Below are positions 12,393-22,904 of a stretch of DNA of 64,000 nt, piece after piece (the stretch's first letter is position 1; each line of letters opens with the position of its first letter). Where the stretch lies: NCBI RefSeq assembly GCF_029633865.1, contig NC_079213.1:93352152-93416151 (forward strand), in the 5' to 3' direction. The translations under genes and the position numbers were made by a program. This stretch comes from Lampris incognitus. Taxonomy: Eukaryota; Chordata; Actinopteri; Lampriformes; Lampridae. Under the pieces are notes generated by a model. The model had not been told where the DNA came from. It made no database searches and saw nothing but the letters and a program-made list of their open reading frames with translations.

Positions 12393-12426
12393 TGACGTCA
12401 CTCGAGCCGGCGCTCGGAATATAAAC
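12393..12426 (+). promoter_or_regulatory. nmrk2 promoter: palindromic CRE and TATA-like box
   Basis: TGACGTCA at 12393-12400 is a full cAMP-response element, and TATAAAC follows at 12420-12426. They stand about 215 bp before the nmrk2 ATG in a CpG-rich block, at a fitting distance from a transcription start near 12450. Function is inferred from motif and position. Confidence 0.5.
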
Positions 12427-12640
12427 AGCGGCGGTCGCAGGTCCCCGACAGCGACGCACGCGTCTTAAGTCAAGGAAGTTTTACTTGTATAGCCCAATAT
12501 CACAAATTAGATTACTTTCCCTTTCGTCGCGTTTTTATTCTGGATTTTTTTAATTTACGCTTTTATCGACAAGAAGAGACAAGTTTTATTTTGCTCTTTC
12601 TCCGGCTGACGTTGAGAAGCGCTCGCAAGAAGAGGCTGCA

Positions 12641-15600
12641 ATGAAGTACATCATAGGAATCGGCGGGTAAGTAGAAACATACAGATTCCTCGTTGCTGGG
12701 CAGGTTTCGGGACACATTTACAAGCTTCTCTCTAGTCTAATGGTTTCCCCGCTGAGCATCTGTTGATATCGGAGGAAAATGACGGAAACGGGTCGATGAC
12801 GTCCCCGACGCCTTGGCTTACAATAAACACAAACAACACGCGCGGTAGATGACATTATGTCTTTTGTTGAAATTAAAGTTGTACAGACGTTTTCGTTATA
12901 AAGTGTGTCTCACTTTAATTAACGCTGACTTTGGCGAGGGGTCATGTATACAGTGAGTCTGGCTGACTCGTGCTAGCGGCGGGGGGGGGGTTGTGTTCGG
13001 GCGGGATATTTGAAATTTCAGCGCGGTACGTAGGAGCAAAATAGGAGGGAGATTTGTTTTTGAAACTGTACTAAGTACGATTCCCTCGAAATGACTTGGT
13101 CATGTCGTATTTCTTTGTTTAACCCGATAAAAACAAAAATGTCCTATTTGACCTTTTCTTTTTTAAATACAAGTCAGTCAATCTTGTTATTTAAGTTCTG
13201 AATCAAAACATGACAATGCAATAATGAGCCTTACAGCAGCTGGTACGCTGATAAAAAATGGTCTGCTTTTTGTCAATTTTAATCGTTTCTTCTTTTTTTT
13301 CTTCTTCCAGGGTTACTAATGGTGGTAAAACCACTTTAACAAACAAGCTGATCAAGGCATTGCCTAACTGTTGTGTTGTGCACCAAGATGACTTTTTCAA
13401 GGTAAGGTTTAGCAAGTTGGCAATATGGTTATTTGTTTTGCCTCCATTTGGTAGATAGGATATTTCATGCCCAGTGTTACTCCCAGGCTCCGTTTCTAAG
13501 TCTTGCCATGCATGTTTTTCCAGTTTGCAATAGGCTTGACCTCGGTGCACGTTCATTTCTTTACCAAGCCCTCAGCTCTTAACAGCACTTGTGTTTTCAA
13601 GTGGATATACTCTTTCCTCTTTTCTATCGTTTCTGCAACAACACGGCTTGAACGTCTCTAATAGTGCAGTAGTTGACAAGTGTTTTTCAAGGATGGTCTT
13701 TGGCTTACCACTCCTGTAAAATCAATTAACGGCATTAATTCCGCCAGGAATTATCAATATTCAATCAATATCCACCCCCGCTATTTGCTTCTTCTTATTT
13801 GAAAGCATAGTTAACTTCCTGTTTGTTTTGGTAATAGTGGCTGTACAGTTCCATAATCTGCATGCTGTCCTTCATACGTGCCCTTTCCTTGTAGCTGACT
13901 GCATGTATTTGGCTCGTCATTGTAGCATGTGAATGGGATCTGCAAGTGTTCAGATCGCTGTAAGGTTGCAGCAATGTTTTATTGGTGGCTGTTATTTCAG
14001 AAACCCGATCAGATAGAAGTTGGGGAGGACGGCTTTAGGCAGTGGGATGGTAAGACCTCGACTTCCCTGTAGGAGACTCCCATAATGCATTGCTCCCATT
14101 ATTTCTATACAGCTACTTTAGAATATAAGACCAAAATCCTCTTGGGATTGCATTAATTTTTTAATTATATTATCACCACAGAGTTTGTTATCATTTTTAA
14201 AGTCCCAGTAACTTCAAATACCATATGAAGTACAACCCCTTATAATCAGATTGTGTACCTACCTGCTAAGTTAATTCACCCTTACTTCTCTGTTGCTTTT
14301 CTTTCTTTATCCCTCTTTCTCCATCATCCTACCTTTTTCTATCAGTGATTACAGCTCTGGATATGGAGGCCATGACAAACACGATCAAGGGCTGGATTGA
14401 GAACCCGGTGAAGTTTGCTCGTTCCCATGGTGTTTCTCCCGTCACAAATGTGCGTGAAGCTGATGAGCAGATCCACATCCTGATCGTCGAGGGCTTCCTG
14501 CTCTACAATTACCCGTAAATTGGCTTCATTCCTTAATCATAGGACTAGATGAAGTTGGGTCAGATGAGTAAAACTGATTTGGGTTGATAAACATGGAGTA
14601 TAGATCCCCAGAACTGTTAATGGATGGTGTTAAAAAGGATGTATACCAGCTCATCAGCAAGATTTTGGGTGAATTTATGAGGATCTCAACTGGACAGAAT
14701 ATCTTAATGGAATCATTTGGCTTGACCAATCACTGACTGTTATAAAGGCTAGACTTCTAGATTTATTTTATTCAAGAGACATTTATTTCAGTTGGTCTAT
14801 ATTGAGGTCATTTCACAGTGGACTGCAATAAGTGATCTAGTTTAGTTTCTTGATCGAGAACTCAAGGCAAAACATATAACCCTTGCCGAATTAAAAACTG
14901 ATACCTTACACCTACCAACTACATCACTGCCCTCAAAGGGTGTTACTACTTTTCTGCTGTACATTGTGATATAAAATTGATGAACAAAAAAGAAACTGCC
15001 ATCAAGATGCTCCACTTTTCTTCAAAGGGATGGCATTTTGTCATGGGCTATTACCTTCTCTTTTTTTTTTTTTCTTCTTTTTTTTTTTTTTTACTTATTT
15101 GTGTACGTAGTCATGGGAAGAGGAACAGGCTGTCTCAATTGGAGCCACTTTCTGAGAAACACATGACAACAAACATGGAGGCGTGGCGTACATTAAGTGT
15201 CACGTGTTAGTCTTATGTACTTTCTATTAATACATGCACATAGATTTTCCCCTGTACAGCTGTAGCAGGCAGTGCTGGGCAGGTCCTGCTATGAGAGATA
15301 AGGGTTTCAGTTGAAAGAGGCTCTCAATGGCGTACTTGAACTGAGCTGCTGATTGACTTGTATACTATCTGCACAGTGGGGCTCAGTGCCACGCAAGCTG
15401 TACAGCAATACCGGCTTATGTAACTAACCTGACTATAGTTGGGGGAGCCAGCAGAGTTGATGTAGAACTGATGACCTTGTTCCTGACTTTTTTCCTTTGT
15501 ATTCTCCCTCTAGGCCTCTGATGGATGTATATAGCAATTGCTATTACATCTCCATTCCATATGAGGAGTGCAAGAGGAGGAGAAGGTGAGAAAGCCCATA

Positions 15601-16347
15601 TAAATGCATTCAAATGCTTTTTTTTATTTTTATTATTTCACAGTTCTTGTGTATGTATGTTTGTGTGTTGTTGTTTCTTTTCCACCAATTCCTGGCAATG
15701 GGATGTGCCCCAAGACCTTGATTGTTGGTTGTATTACTGATTTCCTCACAATAAGTGGTGGGCAAGGGCACAGTGCAGTAAGTTATGATCATTATACACA
15801 AATTTTCTAACTGGGCACCATTTTTGTGTGTAGTACAAGACAGTACACTGTCCCAGACCCTCCTGGCCTGTTTGATGGTCATGTGTGGCCCATGTACCTG
15901 AAGCACCGAAAACAAATGGAGGATAGCTGTCTGAATATCAGTAAGTTTCAAAATTGTATACCCATTTGTGTTTTTGGTAACCACATTCCTCTGAGTTCAG
16001 TTCCATGTTTTGCCACAAAGTCAATCAGTATCATTTTTTTTATTGTCTACCCTGCTTAGTTTTGATTTTATGCTGTCTGATACAGTGCTACTTGTTTTTT
16101 AACTGTTCTGTGAGGTGCCCTTGAGTTTGAGAAAGGCGCCCACAAATAAAATGTATTATTATAATTTATTGTGTGCCCCCCAAGTGATTCTGTTAATAAT
16201 TCTGTTTAGTTTGAAGTTGCAATTCCAAGAAACACATTTTGATCACTGATTTTTGTTGCAGAGTATCTGGACGGTTTGAAGTCTAAAGAGGAGATCTACA
16301 CCCAGGTGTATGAGGACATTCAAAACACGCTGTTCAATCGTTTATAG
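12641..16347 (+). CDS. nmrk2: Nicotinamide riboside kinase 2
   Basis: The enzyme phosphorylates nicotinamide riboside to NMN in NAD salvage; in mammals it is muscle-enriched and binds integrin. Exons are 12641-12666, 13311-13401, 14001-14049, 14346-14514, 15514-15585, 15834-15940 and 16262-16347, with every phase in register, giving 199 residues. The Walker A P-loop GVTNGGKT is at residues 9-16, and QDDFF carries Asp36, the equivalent of the NRK1 active-site Asp. [11 protein letters not shown] and the lid-like [20 protein letters not shown] and [13 protein letters not shown] follow. [10 protein letters not shown] and the start [14 protein letters not shown] favour NMRK2 over NMRK1. The human protein has about 30 more C-terminal residues. 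Here the TAG stop falls exactly at the last donor site, and a further exon is untranslated. Confidence 0.95.
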
Positions 16348-16408
16348 GTGAGAAAGCTGGATAAGCTGGTGCTACAAATACATTTGTTTGGGAATAACTA
16401 CAAGTTTT

Positions 16409-16638
16409 GGTTACACTTTATTTTAGGGGGTCAGAAATTCCCTAATAATTTCCTAGTAATAAGTTGGTAATTATCACGTAATTTCTTAGAAATAAGGTTG
16501 AAATTACCTTGTAATTTGGATTAGGGTTAGGGTTAGTTGTAAAATTACCTGTAAAAACTACCACCTTATTAATAGAAAATTACAAGGTAATTTCAACCTT
16601 ATATCTTAAGAAATTACCGCCTAAAATAAAGTGCTACC
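16409..16638. mobile_element. MITE-like element in the nmrk2 3' UTR intron
   Basis: The ends are inverted: ACTTTATTTTAGG near 16414 on the left, and its complement CCTAAAATAAAGT near 16620 on the right. The interior is itself a partial inverted repeat (AAATTACCTTGTAATTT-type blocks) and contains two GGGTTA units. About 230 bp, non-coding. Confidence 0.7.
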
Positions 16639-16899
16639 CAAGTTTTTATAATTTTGCAACCAAATCCATTTCATATATTTTGAATGATCTTCAGGGAATA
16701 GTGGTATGTCTTCTTTTTTTTGTTCTTGACACATTGTGTGGATACTATAATAGGTCCTATTGAATACTTAATCTGTAAAAAGTAAGGTTGAGTCGCAGTG
16801 TTTGTGCAAACCTGTTAATACAATTGGTAAGATGCACTGAAGTGATGAAGTGCCCGACATATACTGATGGTATTCTCTCCTCTCTGTTTTTTCTTACAG

Positions 16900-17012
16900 C
16901 AGGAAGAGTCCTCTCCCTCTGTGTACAATTGTAAATAACACCAAGGACTTTTTATGCCTTTTTGTATTTTTTTTTTTTTGTAAATAGATTAAAGCAACGT
17001 TAACTTATCATA
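16900..17012 (+). terminator. nmrk2 terminal untranslated exon and poly(A) signal
   Basis: A pyrimidine tract and TTACAG end at 16899. The exon starts CAGGAAGAGTCC, and ATTAAA lies at 16988-16993. The stop codon lies in the previous exon, so this exon is 3' UTR. The end at about 17012 is an estimate from the signal position. Confidence 0.6.
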
Positions 17013-17458
17013 ATTCTTTGTCGTCTTCACATGACCTAGCATATTTTGGTTTTCCTTTTTTATAAAGTAATTGTTATATAATTGTTAAGGCACTATCTAC
17101 AACTTGGACCAGTTACTTGCCAATCTTACTCGGTGACAAATAAATACATTAGCGACTGTTGATTTGAAACTTGAAAAGGCGTCCATCCTGTGTTTTGTCA
17201 TTAAGTGAAACACTGACAGTTGACATAATAACGGAGTACAAATGGGTATGGCTGCAAGAGTAAAACTAAGACCTCTTTTTAAGGTCATTAATCTTATGGA
17301 CAAACTCATGTGGAGTAACATCATACTTTTCTCACCACAGACTGGATCGTAATGGCAAAGTGCACCCCGTTTCCCCAAAGTCCCTAGGGTAGATGTATCA
17401 CTCAGCACATTAAGTTTCCCTTTGTCATTACTGGGTCAACCAAAAATAAACCAACATG
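17013..17458. other. Intergenic, nothing recognised
   Basis: AT-rich sequence after nmrk2. A 103-codon reverse frame (17097-17408) has no recognisable family features. Confidence 0.5.
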
Positions 17459-17463
17459 TAGGG

Positions 17464-17888
17464 TGTAATGACCTACTTTTCACTCACAGATGATAACACC
17501 GTTTCTGAATTAGCCGTGGAACTTCGGCATGTTTATTTCGCTCTATGCATAACGTGCACATAATCCGACTGACTCTCGTCTACCTTCCCGCTCCCCGTGG
17601 CTGCTCTGTTTTCTATCCCATAATTCCCTGTGTCCTTAAAGGTGTATTCCCCTAATACTGAACATCCCATCCTCGTTGCCATTGTAATGACCTACTTTTC
17701 ACTCTCAGATGATAACACCGTTTCTGAATTAGCCGTGGAATGTCGGCATGTTTATTTCGCTCCATGCATAACGTGCACATACTCCGACTGACTCTCGTCT
17801 ACCTTCCCGCTCCCCGTGGCTGCTCTGTTTTCTATCCCATAATTCCCTGTGTCCTTAAAGGTGTATTCCCGTAATATTGAACATCACA
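17464..17888 (+). mobile_element. Paired 206-bp LTRs with a 13-bp interior and 5-bp target duplication
   Basis: Repeats 17464-17669 and 17683-17888 are nearly identical. Both start TGTAATGACC and end GAACATC plus CCA or ACA. Only 13 bp separate them (17670-17682). TAGGG flanks both outer ends (17459-17463 and 17889-17893), so the pair entered as one unit or shrank after entry. A third copy lies inverted at 39514. Read as a fossil LTR element reduced to its ends; family unknown. Confidence 0.75.
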
Positions 17889-18411
17889 TAGGGGAACTGG
17901 TGAAACCTTGCTGCGTCCAATTTCATTTTACAAACTTTGCTACCGTGATATTAAAGTGGGAACTTTGACATTTTGGTCTAGAGCATTCAGACTTGTGTTG
18001 TCAGCATGCAAAGGACAAGGGATCTGTGATGATCTCAGAAGAAATTGCTCAGAAACAGTTCTATACCGATACGAAATCCATTACTCCACAGAGATCATTT
18101 ACATCATCTACCCAGTGGTGGGTGTCAACCCAACATCTGTATGTGCAATGCTTAAGAAAACTAAATCACTAAATACATTCGGGGATCTACCTGCTTCTCT
18201 CAACATAGTTAAAGCTATCATTACTCTGGGATTAGCAAAAGACAGGTCCGTATAAAACCCAAAGGACATTGCAGTGTTGTTTTGGTTTGCAAACTTGCAC
18301 CTGAATGAACCACAAGACTCCTGAAACATTCCTCTGGGCAGATGAGACCAAAGTGGAGTTGCTTGGTTGAAATGCACAATGCAATGTCTGACAAAAACTA
18401 CACGCCAGAAG

Positions 18412-18446
18412 GTTGAATCAGTTAATCTGGATACAACGTTTACTGA
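18412..18446 (+). repeat. Left part of an interspersed repeat split by a Tc1 element
   Basis: GTTGAATCAGTTAATCTGGA and the following bases match the start of the copy at 20686. The repeat continues after the Tc1 element at 20072-20200 (GACCTCTTCAGTCTCAACTG). The Tc1 element therefore jumped into an older repeat. Confidence 0.7.
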
Positions 18447-20071
18447 CACACTACCGTTCAAAAGTTTGGGATCACCCAAACAATTTTGTGTTTTCCATGA
18501 AAAGTCACACTTATTCACCACCATATGTTGTGAAATGAATAGAAAATAGAGTCAAGACATTGACAAGGTTAGAAATAATGATTTGTATTTGAAATAAGAT
18601 TTTTTTTACATCAAACTTTGCTTTCGTCAAAGAATCCTCCATCTGCAGCAATTACAGCATTGCAGACCTTTGGCATTCTAGCTGTTAATTTGTTGAGGTA
18701 ATCTGGAGAAATTGCACCCCACGCTTCCAGAAGCAGCTCCCACAAGTTGGATTGGTTGGATGGGCACTTCTTGCGTACCATACGGTCAAGCTGCTCCCAC
18801 AACAGCTCAATGGGGTTCAGATCTGGTGACTGCGCTGGCCACTCCATTACCGATAGAATACCAGCTGCCTGCTTCTGCTCTAAATAGTTCTTGCACAATT
18901 TGGAGGTGTGTTTAGGGTCATTGTCCTGTTGTAGGATGAAATTGGCTCCAATCAAGCGCTGTCCACTGGGTATAGCATGGCGTTGCAAAATGGAGTGATA
19001 GCCTTCCTTATTCAGAATCCCTTTTACCCTGTACAAATCTCCCACCTTACCAGCACCAAAGCAACCCCAGACCATCACATTACCTCCACCATGCTTAACA
19101 GATGGCGTCAGGCATTCTTCCAGCATCTTTTCATTTGTTCTGCGTCTCACAAACGTTCTTCTTTGTGATCCAAACACCTCAAACTTGGATTCATCCGTCC
19201 ACAACACTTTTTTCCAGTCTTCCTCTGTCCAATGTCTGTGTTCTTTTGCCCATCTTAATCTTTTTCTTTTATTGGTCAGTCTCAGATATGGCTTTTTCTT
19301 TGCCACTCTGCCCTGAAGCCCAGAATCCCGCAGCCGCCTCTTCACTGTAGATGTTGACACTGGTGTTTTGCGGGTACTATTTAATGAAGATGCCAGTTGG
19401 GGACCTGTGAGGCGTCTGTTTCTCAAACTAGAGACTCTAATGTACTTATCTTCTTGCTCAGTTGTGCAACGCGGCCTCCCACTTCTTTTTCTACTCTGGT
19501 TAGAGCCTGTTTGTGCTGTCCTCTGAAGGGAGTAGTACACACCGGTGTAGGAAATCTTCAATTTCTTAGCAATTTCTCACATGGAATAGCCTTCATTTCT
19601 AAGAACAAGAATAGACTGTCGAGTTTCAGATGAAAGTTCTCTTTTTCTGGCCATTTTGAGCGTTTAATTGACCCCACAAATGTGATGCTCCAGAAACTCA
19701 ATCTGCTCAAAGGAAGGTCAGTTTTGTAGCTTCTGTAACGCGCTAAACTGTTTTCGGATGTGTGAACATGATTGCACAAGGGTTTTCTAATCATCAATTA
19801 GCCTTCTGAGCCAATGAGCAAACACATTGTACCATTAGAACACTGGAGTGATAGTTGCTTGAAATGGGCCTCTATACACCTATGTAGATATTGCACCAAA
19901 AACCAGACATTTGCAGCTAGAATAGTCATTTACCACATTAGCAATGTATAGAGTGTATTTCTTTAAAGTTAAGACTAGTTTAAAGTTATCTTCATTGAAC
20001 AGTACAGTGCTTTTCCTTCAAAAATATGGACATTTCAATGTGATCCCACACTTTTGAACGGTACTTTTGTA
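18447..20071 (-). mobile_element. Tc1/mariner element, DD38E (Intruder-like), nearly intact
   Basis: The terminal inverted repeats read TACCGTTCAAAAGT, left at 18452 and its complement right at about 20048-20062. Both continue with GGGATCAC. The element is about 1.6 kb and encodes one transposase on the minus strand. It interrupts the repeat at 18412/20072. Confidence 0.88.
18611..19654 (-). pseudogene. Tc1-type transposase, one in-frame stop
   Basis: The frame starts at the ATG at 19652-19654 with MARKRELSSETRQS. A single TGA interrupts it just before EIAKKLKIS, probably from CGA by CpG decay. It is then open for 316 residues. A paired helix-turn-helix region is followed by a catalytic domain with LWTDESKF (first Asp), QQDNDPKH (second Asp) and SPDLNPIELLW (Glu). 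I count 38 residues between the second Asp and the Glu. Classic Tc1 has 34, so this fits the DD38E Intruder group. The tail is ADGGFFDESKV. Confidence 0.85.
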
Positions 20072-20925
20072 CGTTTCTTCACTCGTCTTAAGGGACCTCT
20101 TCAGTCTCAACTGACTGCAGGTATCCCCACCCTTATAAACAAAACAGTTGCATAACGACAGAAACCAACGATCAGTTTCATATGCAAATACGGGCATGAC
20201 CATGTGTACTATTCACAGATGATTAGGGAATAGTTGCAATCACAGCATTGTAACATAGCGACAGATGTACTTTTACCCCCCCCCCCCCCTCGGTTCAGGG
20301 ATGGTCGTTCCCTCAACATAGATGGCCTCTGACTCCTCGTTCATACCAGCGTTCCTCCCTACATGCCTCTTACTCCAGTGACCTCATGGCGAATGCCAAG
20401 CCCACTGGGGAGGAGTGAAGACCTGGAACTGCTACATCTCACGGTGAAGTCCAGCATGAGTACCAACACATAGAGGAAAAAGTGAAACCTGTTCTAAAGC
20501 GTTGCCAAAAGCAATCTACACAGATCCCAAGTCAGACCTTATTGTACTGTAGTGAGACCCTGAGAGCTGTGCAGAGATGGACGCCCTGAAACATCAACGA
20601 GATAAAGTAGTTTTGTAAGGAGTGAGGCAGAGTCACCCTGGTGCGATGTAAAACACTAATTATTCCTCGCTTGATCACAGAAAGTTGAATCAGTTCATCT
20701 GAACACAACGTTTATTAAGAGAAACGTTTCATTACTCATCTAAGTGACCTCTTCTGTCTCGACTGCAAATTGCCGTGAGCTTTAACTAGAGTTACAATGG
20801 CATGTGTTATGGCAATGTTTGCATATGAAACTGATAGTTGTTTTCAGTCGTTATGCTCCTGTATTGTTTACAAAGGTGAGGATACATGCAGTCAGTTTGA
20901 TTTGATTTTGAGATACTTTATTGAT
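20072..20925 (+). repeat. Interspersed repeat copies flanking the Gypsy element
   Basis: 20072-20200 completes the repeat split by the Tc1 element. A poly-C run lies at 20277-20290. At 20296-20480 a block reads like the decayed end of a retroelement frame (DGRSLNIDGL), possibly Penelope-like; this is a weak resemblance. At 20686-20760 lies another GAATCAGTTCATCTG copy. An inverted copy follows the Gypsy element at 27846-27955. Confidence 0.5.
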
Positions 20926-21274
20926 CCGGTTCTTGCGTAGCATATTAATTTTCCTTTTTATTCATAAACAAACACAACATCAGTCCTGGCGTCTGTGTAT
21001 TATCCGTGCGTCTGACGTCTCACTCTACTAGTGACAGGCATCAGTCACCGATACCTTACACCTACAGCGCCCCCTGTTGACCATGTGTTCCAACCATTTA
21101 AGACAGAACCAGAAATACTAGAAAATAATAGAAATCTCATGAACAACATTGAAGCAGTAATTTTAACATATTTTAAAGTCTTTCGCTTTTTTATAAGGAG
21201 TTTTAATTTTAAATGGGGGGCAAGATATTTTAATCTTTTTCATGCCAATGTCTATGAAAACACTCAGTGCCACA
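20926..21274 (-). repeat. 3' LTR of the Gypsy element
   Basis: Matches 27354-27702 almost throughout, with small indels. The outer end lacks about 29 bp that are present in the other LTR. It abuts TTTGATTTTGAGATACTTTA, a sequence common at the ends of fish repeats. Confidence 0.85.
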
Positions 21275-21320
21275 CTCTCCCCCACATTTTTTAATGTCTC
21301 CTGACATTATAACCAAAGTT

Positions 21321-22904
21321 CTACCAAGGTCGCCAAAAGTGTCTCTGCTCATGATACTGAGTCTCTGTCACTTCACAGTGTCTTGCAACCAACGATGGCT
21401 TCCCTAGTGTTTCATAGCTCAGTACGACAGGTGGCTGTCTCAGTCTGTATGGGTGTGCTCTTACTGTCTGAGGCGATTCTTCTCTTGCCTCACCACTCTC
21501 AGGACCCACATACACTGCTGGATCTAATTCATGTTGCTGAGCCAGCTGTGGCACGTCAGCAACCTCTTCGCTCTGTAGTGGCACATCCTCTTCGCTCTGT
21601 AGTGGCACATCCTCTTCGCTCTGTAGTGGCACATCCTCTTCTGAAGGTGGGGAACCCTGTTGAGGCCGGAAAGGGTCTGCCTCCGGATTCAGTGATGCTT
21701 GGTGGTGCTGCCTGTCTCTGCCAGACCTGAGATGCCACTGGTAGACGCCTCCGTCATCTTGCTCTGAGTCGCTGTCGGATGCTGGCCGCTGCTGCTGGAT
21801 GGGGCGTGATGTCCCCTTCCTCCTTGCAGGTCTCTGGACGTTTCTCTGCTGCTGCAGAGTCTGTGCTGCTGGCTGCTCAAGAGGTAGGTGGTCGCATGGC
21901 AGTAACAGATTTCCATGAACCACTCTGTCTTTCCCAATACCGTTCTCTGGACTGATCTGATAAACTGGGCTGTCATCACCTTTTCTTTCCTTCACTCTGT
22001 AGACTTGGCTTTCCCAATAAGATCGGATTTTTCCCGGTCCACCCCTTGGAGTACAGTTTGGGATGAGGACCCGGTCACCTGGCTGAAGGTCTCTCCCCTG
22101 CACCTTTTGGTCATAGTGGGCTTTCCCACAGGCCGCCTCTTTTTTTGCTGTCTTAGAAGCAATTTGATATGCTTGCATTGTCTTTTTCCAGTGGCTCACA
22201 TAGTCCTCATATGTTTCATGGGCCTCGTCTCTTTTGAGATTGAACAACAGGTCGATAGGCAGGCGGGGTGAGCGTCCAAAGATGAGGTGGTAGGGGGCGT
22301 AGCCTGTTGCCTCACTTTTTGTGCAGTTGTACGCGTGGATGACTTTAGCCAATGACTCTTTCCAGTCTTCCTTCTCTTTGTCCTCCAGGGTGCGTAACAT
22401 TGATAACAGGGTGCGGTTGAATCTTTCTACCTGGCCATTTCCCTGGGGGTGGTAGGGCGTCGTGTGCGAGCCCTGGATGCCTGAAAGATCCTTCAGCCTT
22501 GCCATGAGGTTGTTCTCAAACTCTCTGCCCATATCATGGTGCAGCTTGCTTGGGAAGCCAAATTTGAGTGCAAAATCATTAAACACCTTGTCAGCCACAG
22601 TTTTTGCAGATTTGTTCTTTGTAGCATAGGCTTGAGCAAACCTAGTGAAATGATCCATGACCACTAATATATACTCATAGCCATGCTTGAATTTCTCCAG
22701 ATGAAGAAAGTCTATTGAAACAAGCTCGAATGGATAAGTGGTCTGGATGGGTGTTAAAGGTGCTCGGGTCTGTTTACTGGGCTTCTTCTTTTTCAGACAC
22801 TCACAGACTTGAGTGACAAAGTGCTCTACGTCTTTGTGCATTTGTGGCCAGTAGAACCTTTCCCGAATGAGGTCAAGTGTTCTTTCTGTCCCCAGGTGGC
22901 CCAT
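21321..22904 (-). pseudogene. Gypsy integrase region with repetitive C-terminal tail
   Basis: Starts in the His/Cys region ([26 protein letters not shown]). The integrase core follows with VSIDFLHLEKF, HHDMGREFENN and PQGNGQVERFNRTLL, then the GRSPRLPIDLL block. The tail is acidic and proline-rich, with three tandem EEDVPLQS units encoded by a 24-bp repeat at about 21568-21640. Part of a fossil retroelement. Confidence 0.85.

Noticed and set aside
16520-16535. Telomeric DNA at GGGTTAGGGTTAG
   Set aside because: Only two units, inside a MITE; not evidence of a chromosome end or fusion.
18108-18524. 138-codon reverse ORF
   Set aside because: It runs into the Tc1 terminal repeat and the split repeat, and shows no protein family features.
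20296-20480. Penelope-like element C-terminus (DGRSLNIDGL)
   Set aside because: Resemblance is limited to a few residues with stops soon after; kept only as a weak remark.
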